DNA from: Marinactinospora thermotolerans DSM 45154
Lineage (GTDB): Bacteria; Actinomycetota; Actinomycetes; Streptosporangiales; Streptosporangiaceae
Assembly (NCBI RefSeq): GCF_900167435.1
Contig: NZ_FUWS01000007.1
Location: 163,522 to 227,521, forward strand
Length of the DNA: 64,000 nucleotides
Reading direction: 5' to 3'
The position numbers and the translations under genes were made by a program. A model generated the notes under the pieces. It was given only the letters and a program-made list of their open reading frames with translations, was not told the DNA's origin and did no database searches. Below are positions 52,645 through 61,345 of this stretch, piece after piece. Numbering within the stretch: position 1 is the stretch's first letter; every line of letters starts with the position of its first letter.

Positions 52645-53322
52645 GTGAGACTCGCGAAGACGAACGTCCCGCGCCGCTGGGCGCTGTGGGGCCTTTCGGC
52701 CCTCCTCGCCCTGGTGGCGCTGGCCCCCATGGTGTGGGTGCGGTCCTCCACCTCCGACAGCCGTTTCGTTCCTTCTGAGGTGCCGGAACGTCCCGTGGCG
52801 ATCGTGCTCGGCGCCGGACTGCGCGCCGACGGGACCCCGACGACCCTGCTGGCCCGACGGCTGGACATCGCCGCCGGGCTGTACCACTCCGAGCGTGTCC
52901 ACGCGCTGCTCGTCAGCGGCGACAACAGCCACGACGCCTACAACGAGACCGACGCGATGCGCGCCTACCTCGTCGCGGCGGGGGTGCCCGAGGCGAAGGT
53001 GGTCGGCGATCACGCGGGTTTCTCCACCTGGGAGTCGTGTGCGCGGGCCCGCGAGATCTTCGGGGTCGAGGCCGCCACGGTCGTCACGCAGGCGTTCCAC
53101 CTGCCCCGGGCGGTCGCGCTGTGCCGGGCCGCGGGGATCGACACCGTCGGCGCCGCGGACGCCAGCTGGGAGGCGCGCCCCACCGCGACCGCCTACGGTC
53201 ACCTGCGGGAGTTCCCCGCCGCGCTCAAGGCGGCGCTGGACGCCTGGCTGCGCCCCGACCCGACCTTCCTGGGGCCCCGCGAAACGGGCGTGGACGAGGC
53301 GCTGGCGGCGCCACGCGATTGA
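52645..53322 (+). CDS. YdcF/SanA-type (DUF218) membrane protein, copy 1
   Basis: This is a 225-residue protein starting at GTG. A single N-terminal membrane segment (about residues 12-32) is followed by the DUF218 Rossmann-like domain: VAIVLGAGLRADG, LLVSGDNSHDAYNET and FHLPRAVALCRAAG. SanA-type members affect envelope integrity and vancomycin sensitivity in enterobacteria; exact chemistry unknown. A closely related gene lies tail to tail with it. Confidence 0.83.
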   Translation: MRLAKTNVPRRWALWGLSALLALVALAPMVWVRSSTSDSRFVPSEVPERPVAIVLGAGLRADGTPTTLLARRLDIAAGLYHSERVHALLVSGDNSHDAYNETDAMRAYLVAAGVPEAKVVGDHAGFSTWESCARAREIFGVEAATVVTQAFHLPRAVALCRAAGIDTVGAADASWEARPTATAYGHLREFPAALKAALDAWLRPDPTFLGPRETGVDEALAAPRD

Positions 53323-53347
53323 TCCCGCTGTTGGGCGGCGCCCCGGC

Positions 53348-54019
53348 TCAGGCCGCGCGCCGCAGTACGTCCTCGAGCACGCCGTCACGCTCCTGGACGC
53401 GGGCCGGGGGCACGCGCAGCAGCGCGTCGCGCAGCGCCTTGGCGTTGGCCCCGACCTCACGGGCGTAGCCGTAGACCGTGGAACGCGACCGGCTGCCCAG
53501 GCTCGGGTCCCCCACGCCCACCGCGTCCACCCCGGCGGCCCGGCACAGCGCGACCGCCCGGGGCAGGTGGAACGCCTGCGTGACGACCACCGCGGCCCGC
53601 ACCCCGAAGGTGTCGCGGGCGCGCACGCAACTGTCCCACGTGCGGTAGCCGGCCGGGTCGGCGACGATCACCTCCCGCGGCACCCCCTGTTCGACGAGGT
53701 AGCGGGTCATGACGTCGGTCTCGTGGCCGGAGACGGCGCGGTTGTCGCCGGAGACGAGGATGGCGCGCGTCCGCCCGGAGCGCAGCAGGTCCGCCGCGAC
53801 GTCCAGTCGGCGGGCCAGCAGCGGGGAGGGTTCCCCGTTCCACGCCGCGGCGCCGAGCACGAGCGCGACGGGCCGTTGGGGCACCGTCTCCGGCGCGAAC
53901 CGGTAGCGGCGGCTGGCCAGGTAGGTCCACGCCGTGGGGGCCAGCGCCAGGGCCGCCCCCGTCCCGGCGGCCAGGGCCGCCCACGATCCTCGTCTCACCG
54001 GCGTCCTCCTCAAGGGCAC
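53348..54019 (-). CDS. YdcF/SanA-type (DUF218) membrane protein, copy 2
   Basis: This is the paralogue of the facing gene: the same N-terminal membrane segment, VALVLGAAAWNGE, ILVSGDNRAVSGHETD and an identical FHLPRAVALCRAAG. The likely GTG start at 54019 gives 223 residues; the open frame extends to 54082 and would overlap the STAND gene's end. Only 25 bases separate the two convergent copies, so this is an inverted duplication. Both membrane anchors and cores look intact, so both probably work. Confidence 0.82.
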   Translation of the reverse strand: MPLRRTPVRRGSWAALAAGTGAALALAPTAWTYLASRRYRFAPETVPQRPVALVLGAAAWNGEPSPLLARRLDVAADLLRSGRTRAILVSGDNRAVSGHETDVMTRYLVEQGVPREVIVADPAGYRTWDSCVRARDTFGVRAAVVVTQAFHLPRAVALCRAAGVDAVGVGDPSLGSRSRSTVYGYAREVGANAKALRDALLRVPPARVQERDGVLEDVLRRAA

Positions 54020-54051
54020 GTCGTCATGGCCGTCGCCTTCGGACTCCGACC

Positions 54052-57000
54052 CTAACGGGCCCCCGGGGCCGGCGAGGACCACGCGGCCTCGTCCTGTTCG
54101 TCCCCGAACAGCCGTTGCAGCAGGCGGTGTGCCTCCATCTCGCGCCAGTCCTCACCGTTGGCCCGCGCCTTGCCCACCGCGCCCCGAAGGTGCGTGGCCG
54201 CCTGGAGCAGGTCGCCGTTGGCGAGCAGGATCGTGCCGAGCAGGGTCTGGGCGCGGATCTGGCCGGTGTGGTTGGCCAGGTGGTGGTAGGCCTCATAGGC
54301 CAGCCGCGCGGGTTCCAACGCCTCTTGGTGGTGGCCGGCGTCATAAAGGGCGCGGGCGGTGACCCGGTGGGCGCGGGCGTGCCACCAACGGTCCCCGAGC
54401 CCCGCGAACCCCTCGGCGGCCTCGCTCATCAGCCGGATGGCCTGGGCCGGGTCGCGATCGGACATGAGAACCCGGCCCAGCGACATCTTGGTGCGGCACA
54501 CCCCCCACACGTCGCCGATGCGTTCGAGGATCTCGATGGCGCGTTCCAGCATCGCCAGCCGGTTGCGCTGCGACCACTCCTCCTCCACGGAGCGTTCGGC
54601 CCGCCAGAAGCGCCATCCCGGCGGGCGGCCGGACCGCTTACCGGTGAACTCGAACTCCCGCACGGCCCAGTACTCGCCGAGCCAGCGGCGCGCCGGGCGG
54701 CGCAGCTCGTCGCTGAAGCGCTCCCACAGCACCTCGCGCTCGGTCTGGGGCTGCGGGCCGAACCGCAGGTTCTCCTTCTCGACCCGCGCCTGGACCCTAC
54801 GGTCGAATTCGGCCCGGCGGGCGGGGTTGAGGGCCAGGTCGCAGGCGTCGTACTGGGCGCGCAGGGCCCCCGTCTCCAGTTCGCCCATCGCGCGCAGGCA
54901 GCGCGCCACGTACCACTGCTCCCCCGCGGCCTCGAAGCGGCGCCGGGCCTCGGTCAGCATGTACCAGGCGTTGAGGTGGCGTCCCCGCGCGGCCAGCACC
55001 TCGGCCAGCATCAGCCGCGCCTTGTTGTACTGCTCCCAGTCCTCCTCCGCGCGAAACAGCGTGCAGGCCATGCGCAACAGCGCCTGGGCGCGACGGTGGC
55101 GCCTTTGGTGGCTGTGCAGGTCGGCGAGGTTGCACAGGGTGCGCGCCCGCCACCAGCGCTCCCCCGCCGCCGCGAACGCCTTCTCGGCGTTGGACAGCTC
55201 CCGCAGCCCGTCGTCGAGGTCGCCGCGCCGGTGCAGGTTGACGCCGAGCGCCCGCCAGGAGCGGGCCAGCCACCTCGGATCGGGCTCGCCCAACTGTTCG
55301 AAGATGGTCTGGGCGGTCTGGGCGTACTCGGCTCCCCGCTCGTAGTCGCCCTGGTTGACGGTGAACTCCGCCCGGTCCAGCAGCGCCATGCCGCTGGCCT
55401 GCCGGTCACCGAGCTCATAGGCCATGCGCAGCTGGGCCCGGGTGGCCTCCTCCCAGTCTCGCCAGTAGACGCGCCGGTTCTGGCACATCGCGGCGATCGC
55501 GCGGGCCAGCCGCCACCCGTCCTCCCAGCGGCGGTACTCCTCGGCGAGACGCAGACACGTCCGCAACGCCTGGATCTCGTGGGTGAGCCAGGCCCCCGGG
55601 CGGCCGGGCGGGGACAGCCGCAACGCCACGGGCGGCAGGGGCGCGGCGACGGGGGGCGTGGAGAAGTCGTCGGTGCGCCCGATCGCCCGCGCCGCCTGCT
55701 CGGCCAGCCACGTGTAGCAGGTCAGCAGCCGTCCCATGGCCTCCTCGGTGGCCTGCCGCGACCAGGAGGCGAGTTCCCCGGGCGAGACGGTGACACTCCT
55801 CGGTTCGATCACCCGAAGCGCGTCACGGACCAGGTCGTGCAGGCGGTAGCGGCGCACGCCCAGCTCGTCGCGGCCGAGGAAGGCGACGAGGGAGCGCGCG
55901 TGCAGCTCGTCGATGAGGCCGCGCGCCTCCTCCTTCGTCGTCTCCAGCAGCGCGGCGGCCGACCAGTCCGCGAACTCGTGCAGACCGGTGTCGGCCACCC
56001 GGCGCAGCAGCAGGCGCTCGCGCGGACGGCACTGCTGCAGGCTCAGCGCGATCACCTCCGCGAATCCCCCGGAGGCGTGCAGGAGCGGGGTGCGCGACAC
56101 GTCGTCGAGGTCGGCCAGCAGCTCCTGGGCGGAGACGCCGGGCCGTGAGAGGACGCCACCGCACAACCGGATGCCCAGGGGCAGTCCGTGGCAGCGGGCG
56201 ACGATCCGGGCGCGTACCCGCCGTTCCTCCTCGTCGGCCCCCGGCGGCATGGGCGCCAGCTTGTTCAGCAACGCCACGCCCTCCCCGTCGTCCAGCCCGT
56301 CCAGTTCGTAGCGCTCGCACTCGAAGGCCGCGTCGGCGAAGGAACGGCGGCTGGTGACGAGCACCGCGCAACGCCCGCCGTTGGGCAACAACGGCTCGAC
56401 CTGGGCGGCGTCCTTGGCGTTGTCCAAGACGATCAGCAGGCGCCTGGTGTTGGTGAGCGCCCGCCAGGCCGTCTTCAGCTCGCGCAGCGGCGCGTCGGTG
56501 CGCGGCGTACGCCCGAACGACTCCAGGAGCGCCACCAAGACCCGCTCGGGGCGGCGCGGCGCCGGCCGGAGGGCGGTCGGCGCGCCGTCACCGGGCGAGG
56601 CGGTTCCCCGACGCAACAGCCCGGCACGGGCCAGGACCGCGCGCGGTGACGCCATGGCGGGCCACTGCGACGGCTGGGGCTCCTCGGGTTCCAGTTCCCC
56701 CTGGGCGTCGTGGGCCCGATCGCCGAACAGCTCCACCCAACGGTCGCCGTCGGGGAAGCGGTCGGCGACCTCGTGCGCGATCTGGGTGACGAGCTGCGTC
56801 TTGCCGGTCCCCGGGGCGCCGGTCACGACGATCACCAGGGGCGCCCTGCGGGCCGCGCGCTCCTGGCGTCCCGCGGGACGGGCCAGCAGGCGGCGCACAC
56901 CGCTGCGCGGGAAGCGCCGGAAGCGGGCGCGCAGTTCGGCCATGATCTCCTCACGGCCGGTGAAACGCCGGCTGTAGGGCGGGAGTTCGGCGGGGGGACG

Positions 57001-57264
57001 GCCCGCCGAAGACGGGAGGGCCCGCCCGCCGGGGCCCGCCGACAGCCTCCGTTCGACGATCAGCGTCGCCGCCGTGGTCGCGATCGCGCCGAGGACCCCG
57101 ACCCCCCACACGACGGCCCGGTCGAGACCTTCGAGCAGGTCAGGGGCCATTTGCAGGGTGACCGCCACGGCGAGGAAGACGACCGCGCCGACCCCGCCGA
57201 CCGCCCTGCGCGCGGTGGAGGGGGCGGGAACGGCGACCTGCCGTTCCCCCTTCTCCTCGTCCAT
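54052..57264 (-). CDS. STAND (NB-ARC) NTPase with TPR array and two membrane segments
   Basis: This is a 1,070-residue protein. Two N-terminal hydrophobic segments (about residues 21-39 and 50-70) tether it to the membrane. The NTPase has a P-loop GAPGTGKT (149-156), Walker B RRLLIVLDNAKDAAQ and a winged-helix lid region (YRLHDLVRDALRVIEP). From about residue 600 on, TPR-like helices repeat (GERWWRARTLCNLADLHSHQ, GDVWGVCRTKMSLGRVL, GDRWWHARAHRVTARALYD). The layout is a membrane-bound NLR-like sensor. No effector domain is visible at either end, so a separate partner is likely. It is about 1.3 kb from the cyclase operon, with no shared motif. Confidence 0.88.
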   Translation of the reverse strand: MDEEKGERQVAVPAPSTARRAVGGVGAVVFLAVAVTLQMAPDLLEGLDRAVVWGVGVLGAIATTAATLIVERRLSAGPGGRALPSSAGRPPAELPPYSRRFTGREEIMAELRARFRRFPRSGVRRLLARPAGRQERAARRAPLVIVVTGAPGTGKTQLVTQIAHEVADRFPDGDRWVELFGDRAHDAQGELEPEEPQPSQWPAMASPRAVLARAGLLRRGTASPGDGAPTALRPAPRRPERVLVALLESFGRTPRTDAPLRELKTAWRALTNTRRLLIVLDNAKDAAQVEPLLPNGGRCAVLVTSRRSFADAAFECERYELDGLDDGEGVALLNKLAPMPPGADEEERRVRARIVARCHGLPLGIRLCGGVLSRPGVSAQELLADLDDVSRTPLLHASGGFAEVIALSLQQCRPRERLLLRRVADTGLHEFADWSAAALLETTKEEARGLIDELHARSLVAFLGRDELGVRRYRLHDLVRDALRVIEPRSVTVSPGELASWSRQATEEAMGRLLTCYTWLAEQAARAIGRTDDFSTPPVAAPLPPVALRLSPPGRPGAWLTHEIQALRTCLRLAEEYRRWEDGWRLARAIAAMCQNRRVYWRDWEEATRAQLRMAYELGDRQASGMALLDRAEFTVNQGDYERGAEYAQTAQTIFEQLGEPDPRWLARSWRALGVNLHRRGDLDDGLRELSNAEKAFAAAGERWWRARTLCNLADLHSHQRRHRRAQALLRMACTLFRAEEDWEQYNKARLMLAEVLAARGRHLNAWYMLTEARRRFEAAGEQWYVARCLRAMGELETGALRAQYDACDLALNPARRAEFDRRVQARVEKENLRFGPQPQTEREVLWERFSDELRRPARRWLGEYWAVREFEFTGKRSGRPPGWRFWRAERSVEEEWSQRNRLAMLERAIEILERIGDVWGVCRTKMSLGRVLMSDRDPAQAIRLMSEAAEGFAGLGDRWWHARAHRVTARALYDAGHHQEALEPARLAYEAYHHLANHTGQIRAQTLLGTILLANGDLLQAATHLRGAVGKARANGEDWREMEAHRLLQRLFGDEQDEAAWSSPAPGAR

Positions 57265-57428
57265 GCCCGGAACCCTCCGTCCACGGCACCGGCTCCCGCT
57301 GGGCGGGCCGGATCCCCGTATCTGTTGGGCCCCTATGTTTGGGCCGTGTCCGCCTCCGTGTCCACCCTCGGTCGGCGAACCACACCGGAATTCCCGGTTT
57401 TCGGGACGGCGGCGCGAGGCCGTGAGGC

Positions 57429-58355
57429 TCAGTCGATCTCGATGGCGATCTTGCCTCGGGTGTGGCCCTCCGCGTTACGGCGCTGCGCCTCGGCGGCCTC
57501 CTCCAACGGGAAGACCTCGGACACCTCCACCGTCAGCTTCCCCGCCTCGACCAGCTCCACCAGCGCGGTGAGATCGGCGCTGTCGGGGCGGACGAAGACG
57601 TAGTCGCCCCCGAGATCGGTGACCGAGGTCTCCACGACCGAGGCGACCCTCGCCCCCGGTGCGGTCAGCTCCGGCGTCGCCTTCAACGCTTCGCCTCCGA
57701 TGGTGTCGAACACCGCCGTCACCCCCTCTGGCACGAGCTCACGGACCCGCTCCACCAGCCCGTCACCGTAGGCGACCGGCTCGGCGCCCAGGGAACGCAG
57801 GAAGTCGTGGTTGCGTTCGGAGGCCGTGCCGATGACCCGGGCCCCGCGGGAACGGGCGATCTGCACCGCCACGGAGCCCACGCCGCCGGCGGCGGCGTGG
57901 ACGAGCAGCACGTCGCCGGCGCCCACCTTGAGGTGGTGCACCAACGCCTGGTAGGCGGTCAACCCGACCAGCGGCAGGCTCGCCGCCTGGGCCCAGCTGA
58001 GGTTGCGCGGCTTGCGGGCGAGCGCGCGCACCGGGGCCGCGATCTTCTGCGCGTAGGTGCCGCGACGCACGACGTCCTCGCGCGCGTAGCCGATCACCTC
58101 GTCGCCGGGGGCGAACTCCGAAACCGCCGGGCCGGGCTGCTCGACGACCCCGGCGACGTCCCATCCCGGGATCACCGGGAAGAAGGCGTCCAAAAGACCG
58201 TCCAGGTAGCCCTCGCGCACCTTCCAGTCGACCGGGTTGACCGAGGTCGCCCTCAGCCGGATCAGCACCGAGTCGGGTCCGACCTTGGGGTCGGGCACCT
58301 CGGCCACGCGCAGGACCTCGGGTCCGCCGTATCTGTCGTAGACGACCGCCTTCAT
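57429..58355 (-). CDS. NADP-dependent quinone oxidoreductase-like enzyme
   Basis: The ATG at 58355 gives 308 residues of a zinc-free medium-chain dehydrogenase. The N-terminal GroES-like domain has RLRATSVNPVDWKVREG and PGWDVAGVV; the Rossmann fold has LLVHAAAGGVGSVAVQIA. No structural or catalytic zinc ligands are visible, as in the QOR class. It probably reduces quinones or other electrophiles with NADPH. Monocistronic. The 237 bases upstream contain no gene. Confidence 0.88.
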   Translation of the reverse strand: MKAVVYDRYGGPEVLRVAEVPDPKVGPDSVLIRLRATSVNPVDWKVREGYLDGLLDAFFPVIPGWDVAGVVEQPGPAVSEFAPGDEVIGYAREDVVRRGTYAQKIAAPVRALARKPRNLSWAQAASLPLVGLTAYQALVHHLKVGAGDVLLVHAAAGGVGSVAVQIARSRGARVIGTASERNHDFLRSLGAEPVAYGDGLVERVRELVPEGVTAVFDTIGGEALKATPELTAPGARVASVVETSVTDLGGDYVFVRPDSADLTALVELVEAGKLTVEVSEVFPLEEAAEAQRRNAEGHTRGKIAIEID

Positions 58356-58592
58356 GGGCGTTCTCCTCACCACGCGAAAGTCATGGGCACTGCTCCTCTA
58401 GAGGCGGCACCTGTCACGGTCCGGCCTCCAGGTGCGGCTTCCACCGCGACAGCACTTTCTAACGTGACAGGGACGCGCGGGACAGGAGCGACCCGTGTTC
58501 CTTTGCCCACAACGCGGCCGTCTCCGGCGGCCGGGAGGCGCCGGGGGAGCCGCCAGGTCCCCACGGCTCCCCCTCTGAAGGTGAGGGACGGA

Positions 58593-59372
58593 TCATGTTC
58601 CAGACGAGAAGTGAGCTCCCCCCTCCGCGATCTCGGCCAGCTCGTTCCCCAGCTCCGGCCTTCCACAGGCGTGGAACGCCCGTCCCAACCATCCGGCCAG
58701 GCTACGAACGAGGTACTCCCGTTCCTGGCCGGGCAGCTCCCGCATCAGTCCCAGGAAGAGACCACCGACCCGGGCGATCTGGTCGTCTCCCGTGGAAGGA
58801 TCGACATGCCCAACGACATCGTCGAGCGCGGCGCCTACCTGCGGCAGACGTTCGACCTGGTCGGGATGTTCCCGCAGCCACCACAGCCTCGCCAGTACAG
58901 GGTCGGCGAACACGTCTGCGCGCAGATTCCGTAGAGCACCCACCATCTCCGCATGGCGAGCTGCCGCCATATCAGCGTCGAAGTCCACGAGCTCCCGCTC
59001 ACGGGTCCGGGCCAGGTCCGCCTCATTGGGAGGACATAGGATGACATCCACGCTCATCCCAGGAGGTCCACCGGTAAAGCGGGTGAAATACCTGTTGAGC
59101 GCGTTCCCAGCGCTGCCGTGGTCGATCAGCGAGTATTGCACGCTGATCCTGGCCGCAGTCTCTCGGATTTCCTCCTGTAGGGAGAATAGCCATTCCTCCC
59201 CTCCCTCCCCTTCTCTCGGGCCTGGCAGAAACAGCCTGAACTCCGCAGTAAAATGCATCGCTTGGAACCGACTGGGCAGCCTCGCTTCGAACGATCTCCG
59301 CGCACGAGGTGTTTCCTGTCCACGCCGCCTACCCACCGCAAACATGTCCCAGGTGGGGATGTGGCTGAACAT
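58593..59372 (-). CDS. hypothetical third protein of the cyclase operon
   Basis: This 259-residue protein overlaps the preceding stop by one base (TGATG), so it is translationally coupled. No family is recognised. The first 40 residues are basic; then two strand-helix units (FTAEFRLFLPG, ISVQYSLIDHG), an acidic middle (EADLARTRERELVDFDADMAAARHAE) and helical segments rich in Leu and Trp (VLARLWWLREHPDQVERL). No signal, membrane segment or Q-G motif was found. As the third gene it could be an effector or regulator of the system; function unknown. Confidence 0.65.
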   Translation of the reverse strand: MFSHIPTWDMFAVGRRRGQETPRARRSFEARLPSRFQAMHFTAEFRLFLPGPREGEGGEEWLFSLQEEIRETAARISVQYSLIDHGSAGNALNRYFTRFTGGPPGMSVDVILCPPNEADLARTRERELVDFDADMAAARHAEMVGALRNLRADVFADPVLARLWWLREHPDQVERLPQVGAALDDVVGHVDPSTGDDQIARVGGLFLGLMRELPGQEREYLVRSLAGWLGRAFHACGRPELGNELAEIAEGGAHFSSGT

Positions 59373-61345
59373 CAGTGTTCACCTTGCGGCTTTCTCAAGG
59401 GGTCCCCCGAGAGAATGCGCTGTTGGATCTCGGTCACCCTGGCATCCACGGCGCCGATGCCACGCTGCCACTCCACGATGAACCCAATCGCGGCGACCGT
59501 GCGGCTCAGATCCCCGTAGGTAGCCGTGGCCAGAATGTCCGCCACCTTTCTTGCGTCGGTTCGATCCCTCACCACCGCTTCCAACCAGGCGGCCACAGCC
59601 GGTGCCGCCAGCTCTCGATGATCAACGTCGAGAACCGATTGCCACGCTTTAGCTAGCAGAACCGGTTCGAGAGCGGAATGGTCGTCGAGGAGGAGGGGGA
59701 CACCCGACTCGTTCCGGGAGGCGAGCACCCTGCTCATCGCCCTGCGCGCGGTTCGTACCCGGCCGCGACCACGCTCGTCGCCGACCCAGGCAACGAGCCG
59801 GGACATGACATCACTCTGGGATGTCGGATCTTCCGCGAGCCGTCGCACCGCGCTGAGCACGGCTTCACGGACGTCGTCATCGTCCATGTCGGCCAGCCAT
59901 TGCAGCCTGGTCATAGCATTGCCTGGATAAGCCCGCCCATACTCGGCGCAGACCGCGGCGACCGCGATGGCTCTGGTCGTCGTCCCAGGGTTCTGGGCAA
60001 GAGCGTAGAGACGGCTGCGCATCCCACGGCCAAGCTGGCGATCCATGACCGCCAACGCCGCGATCCCGATAGCCTCCGCCTGAGTCTGTGGAGTCCCAGA
60101 CCACTCCTCGAACAACCTCACCAAGGGCTCGGGATCACGGTTTCTGATCGCGAACCTGACCCAGCGTGCCGCAAGGTCTCGCCTCCGCACAGGGGATCTT
60201 CCCTTGGCGAGGTCGGCGCTCCACTCCAGCAGGGAGGTTCTGACTCTTGGGTGGTTACGCCACAGGTATTCCAACACGGCCTCGCCATAGGCGACGCGCG
60301 GAAAGCGGACCCGAAGGTCATCCCCCGCTGTGGCGTCCACGCGCTTGAGTGTCTCTTCCAGACCGGGACCGGAGATCCCGGTCGGATCGGCCGGCGGGAC
60401 CTGGAGACTTTCGGCCAGCTGCTCCGCTGCGATGAGCACTTCGCCAGCAACCTCGTTCTCCAACAGCGCGATGGCAGTGATGAGCACCCGGTCGTGAACA
60501 CCCTGCTCATCGGTTCTCTTAGCGAACCAGGACTTCAGCTCATTCTTCCAGTCGCCGAACGCCGCGAGCGTGTCACCGATCCACTTCTGTGGATCGCCCC
60601 CACTCTGCTCCCATACCTCACTTGCGAGGCGGGCGAGACGAGCGGCGTCAGCGGGTCCCACAGCGTCCAGTACGGCCGAGACATCTGTCTGCTCCCTCCA
60701 ACGCTGTACTTCGACATCGGTGATACGCGCCTGGAGGTGCCGTTCAAAGACCTGGAAAGAACGAGGTGGCTTCAGTGAGAACACCTGGGCATCGAGGATC
60801 TCCTCGTGTGGCCACTGCTCCGGTTTGGCGATGAAGACCACCACAGAATCACAGTCACGGATCTTCTGCGCGTACCCGCGCAGGGTCCTGCGGTGCTGAT
60901 CGGTGAGGGGTCCGTATTCGGAGAGGTCGAGTAGGTATCCCTGCCGCTTGCCGCAGGGGAGCCGCGCGAGACTCCAGTCCTCATCACCTTCGTCGAACGC
61001 GACATGGTTGACCGGGAACCCCACCTCGGCCAAGGTCATGACCGCGGTCGTCCAGCGCCCGGTTCCCGACTCGGCGACCACCGCCCCCACCCTGCTTTTC
61101 CGAACTCCGTCCACGAAGTCGAAGTAGTCGAGTGGTGGCACGAAGACCGTACGCAACTGGCTCAGGGCCTCGGGTCCCAGCAGGCCGGTTTCGATCATCT
61201 CGGCGACGTGCAGCATGAGGTTAAGGTCGCCGTTGATGGCGCCGGCTTGGACAACCAGCTCCGCTGTTCCGGTGAACTCGTTATGGACCTTCCCAGGAGC
61301 CCGGCTTTGGAGAGCGTCTCCGGCAGGAACGTGCATGGCGTTCAT
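59372..61345 (-). CDS. STAND-like protein with a degenerate P-loop and an RHIM-like N-terminal motif
   Basis: This 657-residue protein is of unknown family. Residues 21-46 form a motif with N-x-F-x-G, then LVVQAG (30-35) and INGDLNL, resembling bacterial RHIM-like amyloid signalling motifs. A P-loop-like strand-turn follows (ESGTGRWTT, 92-100; the Lys of GKT is replaced by Arg-Trp), with a Walker B-like GYLLDL (136-141) and SVVVFIAKPEQW (167-178). The last 300 residues are helical and repeat-like, possibly HEAT or TPR-type. ATG overlaps the stop of the cyclase gene (ATGA). Codon use is visibly less GC-rich than its neighbours. A non-hydrolysing sensor is suggested. Confidence 0.72.
   Translation of the reverse strand: MNAMHVPAGDALQSRAPGKVHNEFTGTAELVVQAGAINGDLNLMLHVAEMIETGLLGPEALSQLRTVFVPPLDYFDFVDGVRKSRVGAVVAESGTGRWTTAVMTLAEVGFPVNHVAFDEGDEDWSLARLPCGKRQGYLLDLSEYGPLTDQHRRTLRGYAQKIRDCDSVVVFIAKPEQWPHEEILDAQVFSLKPPRSFQVFERHLQARITDVEVQRWREQTDVSAVLDAVGPADAARLARLASEVWEQSGGDPQKWIGDTLAAFGDWKNELKSWFAKRTDEQGVHDRVLITAIALLENEVAGEVLIAAEQLAESLQVPPADPTGISGPGLEETLKRVDATAGDDLRVRFPRVAYGEAVLEYLWRNHPRVRTSLLEWSADLAKGRSPVRRRDLAARWVRFAIRNRDPEPLVRLFEEWSGTPQTQAEAIGIAALAVMDRQLGRGMRSRLYALAQNPGTTTRAIAVAAVCAEYGRAYPGNAMTRLQWLADMDDDDVREAVLSAVRRLAEDPTSQSDVMSRLVAWVGDERGRGRVRTARRAMSRVLASRNESGVPLLLDDHSALEPVLLAKAWQSVLDVDHRELAAPAVAAWLEAVVRDRTDARKVADILATATYGDLSRTVAAIGFIVEWQRGIGAVDARVTEIQQRILSGDPLRKPQGEH

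Noticed and set aside
54115-56148. 677-residue open frame antisense to the STAND NTPase gene
   Set aside because: Shadow of the NTPase codons; no domain, and no ribosome site of its own that would matter.
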